Assembly (NCBI GenBank): GCA_963682175.1 | Contig: OY821770.1 | Span: 16,026,501 to 16,090,500, forward strand | Direction: 5' to 3' | Source of the DNA: Triglochin maritima | Taxonomy: Eukaryota; Streptophyta; Magnoliopsida; Alismatales; Juncaginaceae | Length of the DNA: 64,000 bases | Shown here: positions 51,322 through 61,674 of the stretch, in pieces | How the letters are laid out: each line of letters starts with the position of its first letter | How positions within the stretch are numbered: position 1 is the first letter of the stretch | Program-made: the position numbers and the translations under genes | The notes under the pieces: generated by a model | What the model saw: only the letters and a program-made list of their open reading frames with translations | Databases searched by the model: none | Told to the model about the DNA's origin: nothing

Positions 51322-52690
51322 GAAGTCCATCCAAGCACAAAAGCATTCAAAGACCTAATTACAAAAAGACCAAGGACCTAAGCACAAAAGTAGTCAGGGA
51401 CTTAATTGCAAAAAGTCGAGGACCCGACTGCAATTACAAGTACCAAAATATTAATTTGGAAAAGTTCTAAAGAAAAATCAATTGGGATCTCCAAATATAT
51501 GAAGAAATAAATTCGGAGGTCAAAAGAAAGGAAAGAAATCATCCAGACGCGCAAAGGAGGATTAAATCATACCATAAACACACAGCAAAAATCTGGATCC
51601 AATCAGAGCATATTGTGCGGCGATTTAGCCGCAAGTTACATGTTTTGTGCGGCGATTCCGCCGCACCCCTGTCGATCCGCGCCTCCGAATTTTGTCAAGT
51701 CGTGGTGTGACGTGTGTACGTTCCAATTTTATACTTAGGTCCCTTGTATCAGCTATAAATAGCCCCGAGAACGATGTTGGGGGAGTTCTTTTTTTGACCC
51801 ATTATTTAGCAATAAAATTCTGTTGGTTTATTTTGTGTTTATTACTTTTCTTTCTTAGTTTCTCTAGGACCCCTTCTCCTCCTCTCCATCCATGAGTTTC
51901 TAACTCTCTCCAAAGGGTGGGGGTGACGGATTTAGGGTGATGAGAAGAAGAATCAAGTTATTATTTTAATTTCGTATTAGTATATTTTGATTACTTGAGT
52001 TTATGTTGAGTCATTTATCATGTAATGCTTTATATAACTAATGTGATTTATTATAAGTTTCAGAATTCTCTAATCGAAACCCGACATCTAAACCTCCACC
52101 CGCTAGACTCCCATTCATAGTTGTTTTCTTCTTAGTTTGTTTTGTTGTTCTTGCTTTAGATAATTAAAAAGACCAAAAATCTCAAAGCAACCTCATTATT
52201 GTTCTCTCTTTCTCTCCTTAATCGAAAACCACAAAAATAACAATATCTCTCCCTCCTTGTGTTCGACCCGTACTTGCCACCGCTTCATCGCGGTCGTGCA
52301 CTTGCGGTATAAATTTAATTCACATCAAGATTTTTATTTATTTTAGTGATTTCGATTTTTTTCTGTTTATCGTGTGCGCGATCTAACTATTTGGATTTGC
52401 GTTTCAGGAGACATCGGAGTGCGCGGCGAAATCCAGGCACATTCAGAGCTATAAAGGCGGCGAAATCGCCGCATATCAAGTACAATCTGCGGCGGATCCG
52501 CCGCACAACAGAGGCTTCTGGGCTTCAAATTTTTCTGGGGTTAACGCCATCTCTGGATGGACGCGTGGAACTACTGAAATTTCGAGAGCGGGCGGTGAAC
52601 CCGACTGCGCAGTGCATAGGTAACCTTTGTTGCCTCTTTCCTCGTAATCTCTAGTTTCGGAAAATTCCCTTTTGTAGAACTGCACGTGTT

Positions 52691-53085
52691 AAATTTCCGT
52701 ATAGCTGGTGCATACAACACGTCGTGAAGTAATAAGATCCAGCCACTTCGCAAAGCTACTTTGCATGTACCAACTCCAAGAACTTCAATGCTAGTGTTGT
52801 TCACCATGTTTATTCGCCTCCCACTTGGAACACGGCGATATTCCACGAAGGCAGAACAATCATTTGTTACGTGGGCCGTGGCACCTGAATCCACAATCCA
52901 CACAGGAGAATGATCAGTGAGCATCACAGAACTAGTCACGTTACAATTCGAGGGATTACACACAGTAATTACCTTTTGCTTAGTGCACTCACGAGCAAAA
53001 TGTCCAGTCTTTCGGCAGTTAAAACAAGTCACATTAGACTTATGTTTCCCACCTCTGAATTTCCATGATTTTCTTAGAATCTAGA
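52691..53085 (-). pseudogene. Copia gag knuckle and protease fragment
   Basis: The minus frame reads a complete CCHC knuckle (CFNCRKTGHFAREC) followed by VWIVDSGATAHVTND, the copia protease active site (DSGA), and LLHDVLYAPAIRKFN. It is cut at 52690 where gypsy leader sequence joins in, so the rest of the polyprotein is missing. It is a different copia family from A and B, whose knuckle and protease sequences differ. Confidence 0.85.
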
Positions 53086-53315
53086 GTTTAAGTGGGAGAA
53101 TAATTCACACCACAATTTTACAAAAACATAGAAACTCACATAACATAGTTCCCAAAATGATCACCAGAAAATCATTTTGGAATTTAGTTCCACTACTTTA
53201 AAGTTGCGTTTCTACGTATCAATCACACCTCTAGTTTAATTCACTTATATGGTACCACCGTTAATGAACCAACCCCAAACTTGCTATTATTCAACGGTTT
53301 TTGGAACCGTTAACT
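53086..53315. other. Short AT-rich spacer before MULE-2
   Basis: No gene or recognised element. It contains the imperfect pair CAACGGTTTTTGGAACCGTT at 53292-53311. Confidence 0.4.
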
Positions 53316-53324
53316 AATTATTTA

Positions 53325-53410
53325 GGAAAATGTTTAGTGGACGCGCGCGTCCGTGACGCGCGCTGATGTGGCCAGTCCACTCAGCAGACGCTGCTTAGTT
53401 GGCGCGATGG
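53325..53410 (+). repeat. MULE-2 left terminal inverted repeat
   Basis: It starts GGAAAATGTTTAGTGGACG and contains the near-palindromic GCGCGCGTCCGTGACGCGCGC. The match to the right end is imperfect and best from 53339 to about 53372. Confidence 0.8.
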
Positions 53411-53625
53411 GATATGAAAAGTTTTTTTTTTATTCCTCTATTTTCGTACCGTCATCATTTCCACCATCCTTCCCTCCATCCCTCATTAATGCGACTCAAA
53501 TCACTCTCTTCCTTCATCATTTTGGCGCTCGGCGCTCCTACACGGCACAGAAGACTTGTTATCAATCTCAAGATGCCTCTTCCTTTTCCTTCCCTTCTCT
53601 TCTGTGGTCATTCCTCTGTACTCAA

Positions 53626-56600
53626 ATGGAAATCGTTCCCGTGCCTTCCCTAGTGGAGCAGCCATCAAACGTTCCCCATGAGGGGATGTTTTTCCCCTCT
53701 TTCGAAGAAGCCAAAGCATTTTACGTAGCCTATGCCGATCATTGTGGTTTTGGCGTTAAGACAAGACAATCTCATTACGATCGTGGTGTTGTTATACGGG
53801 CCACGCTGACTTGCTCCAATGAGGGCACCGCACCAACGGACCAAGGGCAAGGAAAATTGAAGCCTAGGTTATCCAGCAGAGTACAATGCACTGCTCGGAT
53901 AAGGGTATCCGGAAACACAGCAAGGGGTTACAACGTTAACTTTGTGGATCTTAACCATAACCATCCCATGCTTGACCCGGAGCAAATGCGATTTCTCAGG
54001 CAAAAACGAACCGTCCCTGAGGCCGTCGTAGCACGGATATCGGTTAATGATGAAGCTGGGATATCGGCTGCTAAGACCATGCAATCTCTTGTGGTCGAGG
54101 TTGGAGGTTATGACAAATTGACTTTCAACGAAAGGGATTTAAGGTTTGTGTTCTTTCCGTCTAACATAATTGAAGTTGAACATTTTGCGCCTGGTCTTAC
54201 TGGTTCCTGTTTGCAGGAATGTTGTAAACCAAGTCAGAAATTTGAAGATGGGACCTGGTGATGCACAAGCTCTTCAGGACTATTTCATTAGGATGCAGAA
54301 GATTGATTCCATGTTTTTTTATGTAATAGATATGGATGACGAAGGAAGACTACGCAACGTTTTTTGGGCTGACAGTCGTTCTAGAGCTGCATATTCATAC
54401 TTTGGAGACGCAATATGTTTCGACACAACCTACATTACCAACAAATACGACATGCCATTCGCCCCATTTGTAGGAGTCAATCACTATTTCGAATCAGTTT
54501 TGCTCGGTTGCGCTTTGCTGTCCTATGAGACTACTGAAAATTACATATGGTTGTTCCAAACCTGGTTGTCGTGCATGAACGGTAAGTTTTTTTCCTTCTT
54601 CCCTCTTCATATCTTCCTCTTTTTTGTTTGTCTATTCGTAATAAAAAGTCTGTCTGTTCGGAATAAGAAGAGTGTATGTTCGGAATAAGAAGTCTGTCTG
54701 TTCGTATTAAGAAGTCTCTCTGTTCGGATTAAGTGTTGCGTTTGATCGGAATAAGAAGTCGGATTGTTCGGATTAAGTGTTGTGTCTGTTCGGAATAAGA
54801 AGTTTGACTGTTCGGATTAAGTGTTGTGTCTGTTCGGAATAAGTGGTCGGACTGTTCAGATTAAGTGTTGTGTCTGTTCGGATTAAGTGTTGTGTCTGTT
54901 CGGAATAAGTTGTGAGTCTGTTCGGAATAAGTTGTGAGTCTGTTCGGAATAAGTGGTGGGTCTGTTCGGAATAAGTGTTCGGTCTGTTCGGAATAAGTGG
55001 TGGTTCTGTTCGGATTAAGTTGTGAGTCTGTTCGGATTAAGTGTTCGTTCTGTTCGGAATAAGTGTTGTGTCTGTTCGGAATAAGAAGTCTGACTGTTCG
55101 GATTAAGTGTTGTGTCTGTTCGGAATAAGTGGTCTGACTGTTCGGATTAAGTGTTGTGTCTGTTCGGAATAAGAAGTCTGACTGTTCGGAATAAGTAGTC
55201 TGTCTGTTCGGAATAAGAAGTCTGACTGTTCGGATTAAGTGTTGTGTCTGTTCGGAATAAGTGGCCTGACTGTTCGGATTAAGTGTTGTGTCTGTTCGGA
55301 ATAAGAAGACTGTCTGTTTTGGATTAAGAAGTCTGTGTTCGGAATAATGTCTCACTCCTTTCTAATTGGGTCCCTTATGCAGATATACCCCCCCCAGCTA
55401 TAATAACAGATCAATGTGGTGCCATTACTGCTGCTGTAAGGAATGTCTTCCCAGATTGAAGACACAGATTCTGTATATGGCACATAATGAACAAAGCTCC
55501 CGTGAAGTTGCCGACGCAGTATCGGGATCACATATTATTTGATCTGAAATTAATTGTATATGATTCCAAAACCCCAGCAGAATTTGATCGTAATTGGCAG
55601 GGTTTCCTTCTTGATTTTGACCTGCAGAACCACAGCTGGCTCAAATCCATTTATGCAATCCGAGAGTCGTGGATCCCTGCATTTATTGGTGATTTTTTTT
55701 TCGCGGGAATGGCATCTACTCAGAGGAGCGAGAGTATGAACGCCTTCTTCGACAAGTATCTTACTTCGAAGACCACCCTTAAGCAGTTTGTTCAACAATA
55801 CGAACTTGCGCTCCGCCACAAGTACGAGAAGGAAGCTCAATCAGAATTTGATTGTCTTCATAAAAAACCCCAGTTGGTTTCAATTTATCCATTCGAGAGT
55901 CAGTTGAGCGAGTTGTATACCGTAGGGGTCTTCAAAAAAGTGCAGTTACAAATTGGGAAGATGATATACTGCGATATAACGGAGGAGTTCAATACGAATG
56001 AAACATTCCAGTACAAGGTATCTGAACGTGTTTTGGCTGGTGAGCAGCTACTGTCGAAACGTTTCCTAGTACAAAACACATCCATGAATTTTACATGTGA
56101 TTGCAGAATGTTTCAGCACGTTGGGCTTCTATGCTGCCACGTTTTTGTTGTACTTGCACGCTTGAATCATAATGCATTGCTTCCAGACTCTTACATCCTT
56201 AATCGATGGCGGAAGGATATTCGAAGGAGCTATCGAGATAAGACGTACCCAGACGATGGTGTAATGGCGAAGGATGCGCTACGTCGTCACGACGACATCA
56301 TGGGTCGTGCCGTTTGGATCGCACAGGAAGCCTTCATCTCCGACAAAAGGTATATTGAGGCCGTGCAGTGTATTGAAATGCTTAAGGCACGTATGCACAC
56401 TACACAAAACTTGGTTCGACCTGATGAACCTGAGTCTTCGGGTACATCGGTCCTTAATCCGGAAAAGGTCAGACGTATAGGAAGACCGCCGACTAGACGT
56501 CGAGTGTCTTTAGCTGAGAAGATAATTAAAAAGAGCCATAAAAAACACGCCCAACAAGAGAAGGGAAAGTGGAAGATGAAGGTTACTTCGCCGCTTCACG

Positions 56601-56677
56601 AAGTAGCACCAAAACCCGCGGATCCAGATTTCTCCGATTGGGACATGAGTTTGTATTACGAGGAATTTCCTCCTTAA
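53626..56677 (+). CDS. FAR1-type MULE transposase, three exons, one in-frame stop
   Basis: Exons 53626-54143, 54217-54581 and 55383-56677 join in frame to 726 codons. Introns have GTTTGT...TTTGCAG and GTAAGT...TATGCAG ends; the second holds a minisatellite array. Residues about 20-120 form a FAR1 DNA-binding domain (SFEEAKAFYVAYADHCGFGVK ... VQCTARI ... NHNHPM). The MULE DDE core has CFDTTY (Asp242), ITDQ (Asp304) and RSESMN (Glu411). A SWIM finger (CDCRMFQHVGLLCCH) is at about 533-548, and a basic tail with an AT-hook-like IGRPPTRRR follows. Codon 320 is TGA (55457-55459), just before RHRFCIWHIM, so the product is truncated unless read through or the base is wrong. Resemblance to host FRS genes is strong, but it lies inside TIRs and a TSD, so I call it transposon-encoded. 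Confidence 0.88.
54640..55350 (+). repeat. 22-bp minisatellite array 1 (intron 2 of the transposase)
   Basis: About 30 units of the form CTGTTCGG(A/T)(A/T)TAAG plus eight variable bases such as TGTTGTGT, GTGGTGGG or AAGTCTGT. The array lies between the donor GTAAGT at 54582 and the acceptor at 55382. Because 22 is not a multiple of 3, successive units shift frame, giving a long chance ORF on the minus strand. Confidence 0.92.
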
Positions 56678-56782
56678 TTTACATTTTTTTGTTTTTTCCC
56701 GTTCTTGTAAAACCAAGAAACTTGTAATTGTTGATACGTTGTGATCTGTAAATGGTTGTTATACAAGTTCAGTTCAGATTTA

Positions 56783-57804
56783 CTTGTGTCTGTTCGGAAA
56801 TAGAAGACTGTGTTCGGAATAAGTTGTGAGCCTGTTCGGATTAAATGTTGCGGTTGTTCGGATTAAGTTGTGAGTCTGTTCGGATTAAGTGTTGGGTCTG
56901 TTCGGAATAAGAAGACTGTGTTCGGAATAAGTAGTGAGCCTGTTCGGATTAAATGTTGCGTTTGTTCGGATTAAGTTGTGAGTCTGTTCGGATTAAGTGT
57001 TGCGTCTGTTCGGATTAAGTGTTGGGTCTGTTCGGAATAAGTGGTGGGTCTGTTCGGAATAAGAAGACTGTGTTCGGAATAAGTTGTGAGCCTGTTCGGA
57101 TTAAATGTTGCGGTTGTTCGGATTAAGTTGTGAGTCTGTTCGGATTAAGTGTTGCGTCTGTTCGGATTAAGTGTTGGGTCTGTTCGGAATAAGTGGTGGG
57201 TCTGTTCGGAAATAGAAGACTGTGTTCGGATTAAGTGTTGAGCCTGTTCGGATTAAATGTTGCGGTTGTTCGGATTAAGTTGTGAGTCTGTTCGGATTAA
57301 GTGTTGCGTCTGTTCGGATTAAGTGTTGGGTCTGTTCGGAATAAGAAGACTGTGTTCGGAATAAGTAGTGAGCCTGTTCGGATTAAATGTTGCGTTTGTT
57401 CGGATTAAGTTGTGAGTCTGTTCGGATTAAGTGTTGCGTCTGTTCGGATTAAGTGTTGCGTCTGTTCGGATTAAGTGTTGGGTCTGTTCGGAATAAGTGT
57501 TGGGTCTGTTCGGAATAAGAAGACTGTGTTCGGAATAAGTAGTGAGCCTGTTCGGATTAAATGTTGCGTTTGTTCGGAATAAGTTGTGAGTCTGTTCGGA
57601 TTAAGTGTTGCGTCTGTTCGGATTAAGTGTTGGGTCTGTTCGGAATAAGTGGTGGGTCTGTTCGGAATAAGTTGTGAGACTGTTCGGATTAAATGTTGCG
57701 GTTGTTCGGATTAAGTTGTGAGTCTGTTCGGATTAAGTGTTGCGTCTGTTCGGATTAAGTGTTGGGTCTGTTCGGAATAAGAAGACTGTCTGTTCGGAAT
57801 AAAG
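56783..57804 (+). repeat. 22-bp minisatellite array 2 (between the convergent 3' ends)
   Basis: About 45 units of the same monomer and orientation as array 1. A shortened unit with AAGACTGTGTTCGGA recurs about every 100-180 bp (near 56805, 56909, 57065, 57218, 57345, 57522), giving a higher-order repeat. It begins about 105 bp after the transposase stop and ends about 125 bp before the Ulp1 stop. Confidence 0.92.
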
Positions 57805-57928
57805 TTAGCTTAAGAATGACATTGGTAATGTTTGTATTTTTACATGTAAATAGTTTGTGAACTGAATATGTAAACATTTTGTACATGTAAACCAAAAAAT
57901 AAACAAAACTAAAAATATCTTTGTCTGT

Positions 57929-60900
57929 TTAGACCTGCACACACGACCGACGATCCCTAAGTAACATGACCGCCAATTCACCCCTGATAGAGTGGATGGT
58001 ATTGGGGTCCTTCTCCTTCGTAGGGTCAACATTCAACATTAGGCACCTTATCCAGTATAAAACGAAGGCGCCGCAATCGTTGCTCCCCGGTGGTTGTTGT
58101 TGGCTCTCTTTCCTCAGGATTCTCAGGGGCCAGTCGACCTTGAGTAGATCCCTCCAGTATACAGCCGCATCCGCTGCTGCACATTCATGTAGGCCTACAG
58201 TCTGCTCCGGATCATCACCTTCGCCTAGCTCCCTAGAGAGACTGTTGAATGCCAAAATCTCTTTGGACGGGCCATAGACAACCACCAGTGTCCAATGACC
58301 TGAAGACCAGCATGGTTGGGCGATCACGGTCTGTGTTGGAGACGCACCTACGATTTTAGGGAGGATAAAATCATCAACTTCTCTGCCTTGCCCTCCAAGA
58401 ATTCGCCCCGACTCGAATGTGGATATGCATATAACTTTTTCTGGGTGGCGTCTTTCTTCGAGCACCGATAGCATAGCGTCGATAGTTTCATCGCTAATAT
58501 CCATCCTAGGCGTTATAAGCTCCTTCAGGTCGGAGCGTTTTAAACTGCACATATCGCCTCTCCAGATGACCTCCCTATTGTCCTTGTTGGGTTCGGTCAG
58601 GTTCAGTAGCATTTTGACCTCATCAACTGACAACGTGCCCAATGCAGGCATGTCAACATCCGGCCTTTTTTTCTTCAGGCTCCTTTGAGCCGCTCTATCT
58701 TTTCTTTTTTGCTCTTCTTCCTTCTTATTCTTCTTGGCCAGATGTTCGCCTTCCTTCAGCTGCTGCTCAACGGTGGCCGTCGAGCGTTTTCTTTTCGCGA
58801 CCCAGTTTGCTATCTGGGCCTTTCTTTCTTCTTCCTTCTCCTTCTTCTTCTTCTCTTCCTCCTTCTCCAGCATTTTCCTCTTTTCTCCCATCTTCCTCTC
58901 CTCCTCCCTCTTCTCCTCTTCTTCCTTCTTCCTTTCCTCCTCCCTTTTTCTCTCACATTCCTCCTCCTCCCTCTTCCTCTTTTCTCGTTCCTCCTCCTCC
59001 TTCCTCTTCTTCTTTTCTCGTTCCTCCTCCTCCTTCCTCTTCTTCTCTTCTTCTTCCTCCTCCCTCCTCTTTTCTTCTTCCTCCTCCTCCCTCCTCTTCT
59101 CCTCTTCTTCCTCCTCCCTCCTCTTTTCTTCTTCCTCCTCCTCCCTCCTCTTTTCTTCTTCCTCCTCCTCCCTCCTCTTTTCTTCTTCCTCCTCCTTCCT
59201 CTTTTTTTCTTCTTCTTCTTCTTCATCCTCCTTCCTCTTCCTATTCTCTTCTTCCTCCGCCTCCCTCTTCTTCCTATTCTCCTCCTCTTGCTCTCGCTCG
59301 TTCTCCCCACCAGGGACTCCAGTTGTCCCTGTCCCTCGAAGATATATAATATCTTTCCTGAGCCTCCCACACTCTTCCTGGGAAATCCTCAGTTCTTCCC
59401 TGAGGCCGTGTACCTGTTCTGTGGCCTTCTTAAGGGCAGCTTCGGCCCTCAGCCATTTTGTCTTCACCTCACTCAGCTCCAATTCTTGGAGCAGCGGGTC
59501 GCATGGAATGCTGCAGTCTGCCAGTTGGAGCCTTGGCAAACTGACGGTTGAAGTTGAGCTCTTTCGAACAGGACCAATAAGTTGCAGCTCCCTTTCACTC
59601 ATTGATGGAGCCCCCATCAGGTCGAACGTGCCGTCGTAAATCCGATGTAAGGTAATTCCACGTTCCTCCCATTTCCTCAGGGTTAATCGTTTCCCAAACA
59701 TCTCCGTCCATCTTTTCATCCGTGGGAAAACTCCAGTTCTGGGCTCCCCCAATTTAAATTTCTCACAAAGCCACACCTTCAAATGGAAAGGAAAAAAATG
59801 AGAACTACTATACCAACGTACCTTCATATTCGAAAGACAACTGAATCCGAACATACATTAAACGTAAACCGAACAGACACCCGACTTAATCCGAACAGAC
59901 GGACTTCTTATTCCGAACAGACACACGTCTTATTCCGAACAGACCCACCACTTAATCTGAACAGACCCACACCTTAATGCGAACAGACTCACCATGTATT
60001 TCGAACAGACTCACAATGTATTCCGAACTGACTCACAATGTATTCCGAACATACCCAACACTTAATCCGAACAACCCCACCACATATTCCGAACAGCCCC
60101 ACCACTTAATCCGAACAGACTCACAACATATTCCGAACAGACTCACAACGTATTCCGAACAGACCCACCACTTAATCCGAACAGACGCACCACCTCACCC
60201 GAACAGACGCACCACTTAATCCGAACAGACGCACCACTTAATCCGAACAGACGCATCACTTAATCCGAACAGACGCACCACTTAATCCGAACAGACGCAC
60301 CACTTAATCCGAACAGACACCCAACTTAATCCGAACAGACTCACCACTTAATCCGAACAAACGCACCACTTAATCCGAACAGACACCCAACTTAATCCGA
60401 ACAGACGCACCACTTATTCCGAACAGACTCACCACTTAATCCGAACAGACCCACCACTTAACCCCAACAGACCCACCACTTAACCCGAACAGACCCACCA
60501 TTTAATCCGAACGGACCCACCACTTAATCCGAACAGACCCACCACTTAATCCGAACAGACTCACAACGTATTCCGAACAGACACACATCGTCTTCCGAAA
60601 AGAACAAAAACAAAAAAAGAGGAAGAGAGGAAGTGTGAAGCAGGAACAAAAACTTACGTGTAGTATGGCAACACAACCTTCGACGTTCCCCTGCCACATT
60701 ATGAAATTCCCTGCCTTTTTCCTCTCCTGCAGTTCTAAACTTGCTTTCTCGAGGCCTCCAACCAGGGTTTTGTGAACTGCACTTGCCCATGCGTAGCTGC
60801 TTAGGCGTTTGATGTTCCTCAGAGGGTGCATGAACCATTCCTTCGGTCGCAGCTTTCCATCATAGAACAAAAAATTGTTGAAGATAAAAGAAATCAGGAG

Positions 60901-61418
60901 ACGAACGTACTCCTCCGTCTCGTCCATGGTACTGTTTGCCATGAGATGAACTAAAAGTTGGGTGTTGTCAAGGTTCACCCCCTCTCGCTTCTGGACGCGC
61001 AATGGTTCCATCACCACGGCCTTCCCATGCGTACGTAACCCCAAAATTAGGGCGATGTCTTCCGGTGTAAGGGGAACTACCCCTGATCCTATTCTCAGCC
61101 CCACCTCCTCCGTATCGTAGTGCTCGACGAACCAACCGACTATTTCGTTGTCCGTCGTAATGTTAGGAAGGTTTAGGAAGTGACCGAATGGGGTGCTACG
61201 GAAAGCCTCCTTCTCCACCTTATTCATCCGGTCAAACTGCTTTCGGATGGCCTTCCAGGAGCATCGTGATTCCCGGAAGTAGTACGTGGTTCCCTAAAAC
61301 CAATAATTTAATAAACGGAAGTTCATCAAAAAAAATAACGACCCAGGGAAAGAAAAAATTAGAGACCCACCGGTTCTGGGACGTGTTCGATATCGACGGC
61401 CGGAGTTGAAGATTCCAT
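57929..61418 (-). CDS. PMD-like domain fused to coiled coil and Ulp1 (C48) cysteine protease, three exons
   Basis: Exons 61418-61371, 61293-60658 and 59776-57929, all phase 0, join to 843 residues. Splice ends are GTGGGT...TTTTAG and GTAAGT...TTTGAAG. Exon 2 has a plant-mobile-domain-like fold signature ([37 protein letters not shown]), continued over the junction into exon 3 (EGCVAILH then [13 protein letters not shown]). Residues about 390-600 are an extreme Glu/Lys/Arg repeat, likely a coiled coil. The C-terminal C48 domain has [10 protein letters not shown] (His722), [18 protein letters not shown] (Cys796) and, 17 residues after the His, FNSL with Asn739 where the family has Asp. C48 proteases cleave SUMO-like conjugates. 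Its role in MULE-2 is unknown, and the Asn raises doubt about activity. The frame is otherwise intact. Confidence 0.88.
58800..59290 (-). repeat. Homopurine (GA-rich) coding tract of the Ulp1 gene
   Basis: About 490 bp almost without pyrimidines on the coding strand, made of AGGAGGAGGAAGAAG-type units encoding EEEEEKRRE repeats. Its complement is a long CT tract that yields spurious open frames in all three plus-strand frames. Confidence 0.9.
59836..60605 (-). repeat. 22-bp minisatellite array 3 (intron 2 of the Ulp1 gene)
   Basis: About 33 units. On the plus strand they read CTTAATCCGAACAGACGCACCA-like, the reverse complement of the arrays 1 and 2 monomer. Relative to the minus-strand gene they are therefore in the same sense as array 1 is to its gene. 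The array fills most of the intron between the donor GTAAGT (60657 downward) and the acceptor at 59777. Confidence 0.92.
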
Positions 61419-61674
61419 TATCGTTTACAAGGTGCGCTTCACAGGGAAAGAAAGTCGGGAAAGCTTCACAGGTGCGCTTCCTACGTTCACAGGTAAGAAA
61501 GAAAGAAAGCGAGAGTCTCCCTTTTGTTCTGGATATGTTATCTTCCTCGGTATCCGAACCGTCGTTCGTAGGGTGTCTGCTGCTGTCTAATCTGGAAACG
61601 AACCGTCCTTCTTCGAAAACCGTCAAAAAAAATTTAAAACAATTTGAGGCGCGTTCGGAAGGAAAGCGTGACAT

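Larger units (their letters stand above)
48895..52690 (+). mobile_element. Rearranged remnant of the gag-protease gypsy family (3' region, LTR, leader)
   Basis: 48895-49854 matches, in plus orientation, the 3' untranslated region of the TR-GAG element, including the polypurine tract GGTGTGGGGG. The LTR is 49855-50057 plus 51327-52327 (about 1.2 kb net, TGATGCATTGC ... TTCACATCA). 52328-52690 then matches the TR-GAG leader (hairpins, GTTTCAGGAGACA, the segment before gag), but the primer-binding site right after the LTR is deleted. Internal-LTR-internal order means this is one LTR shared by two element bodies, as left by unequal recombination, not a normal single element. Confidence 0.8.

Noticed and set aside
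54861..55355. Long minus-strand ORF rich in NPN, YSEQ and IRTD words
   Set aside because: It is an artefact of the 22-bp minisatellite, whose units cycle through three stop-free frames. It lies in an intron of the opposite-strand gene.
53626..56677. Host FRS/FAR1-related gene
   Set aside because: It lies between inverted repeats with a 9-bp TSD, next to an Ulp1 MULE gene, and has an in-frame stop, so a transposon transposase fits better.
58642..59639. Three overlapping plus-strand ORFs rich in Ser, Leu, Phe and Pro
   Set aside because: They are the complement of the homopurine coiled-coil tract of the Ulp1 gene. That gene has splice sites and a protease domain on the minus strand.
54640..60605. 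Arrays that at first look like CRISPR repeats
   Set aside because: The units are 22 bp with no unique spacers, and the surroundings are plant transposon genes with introns.
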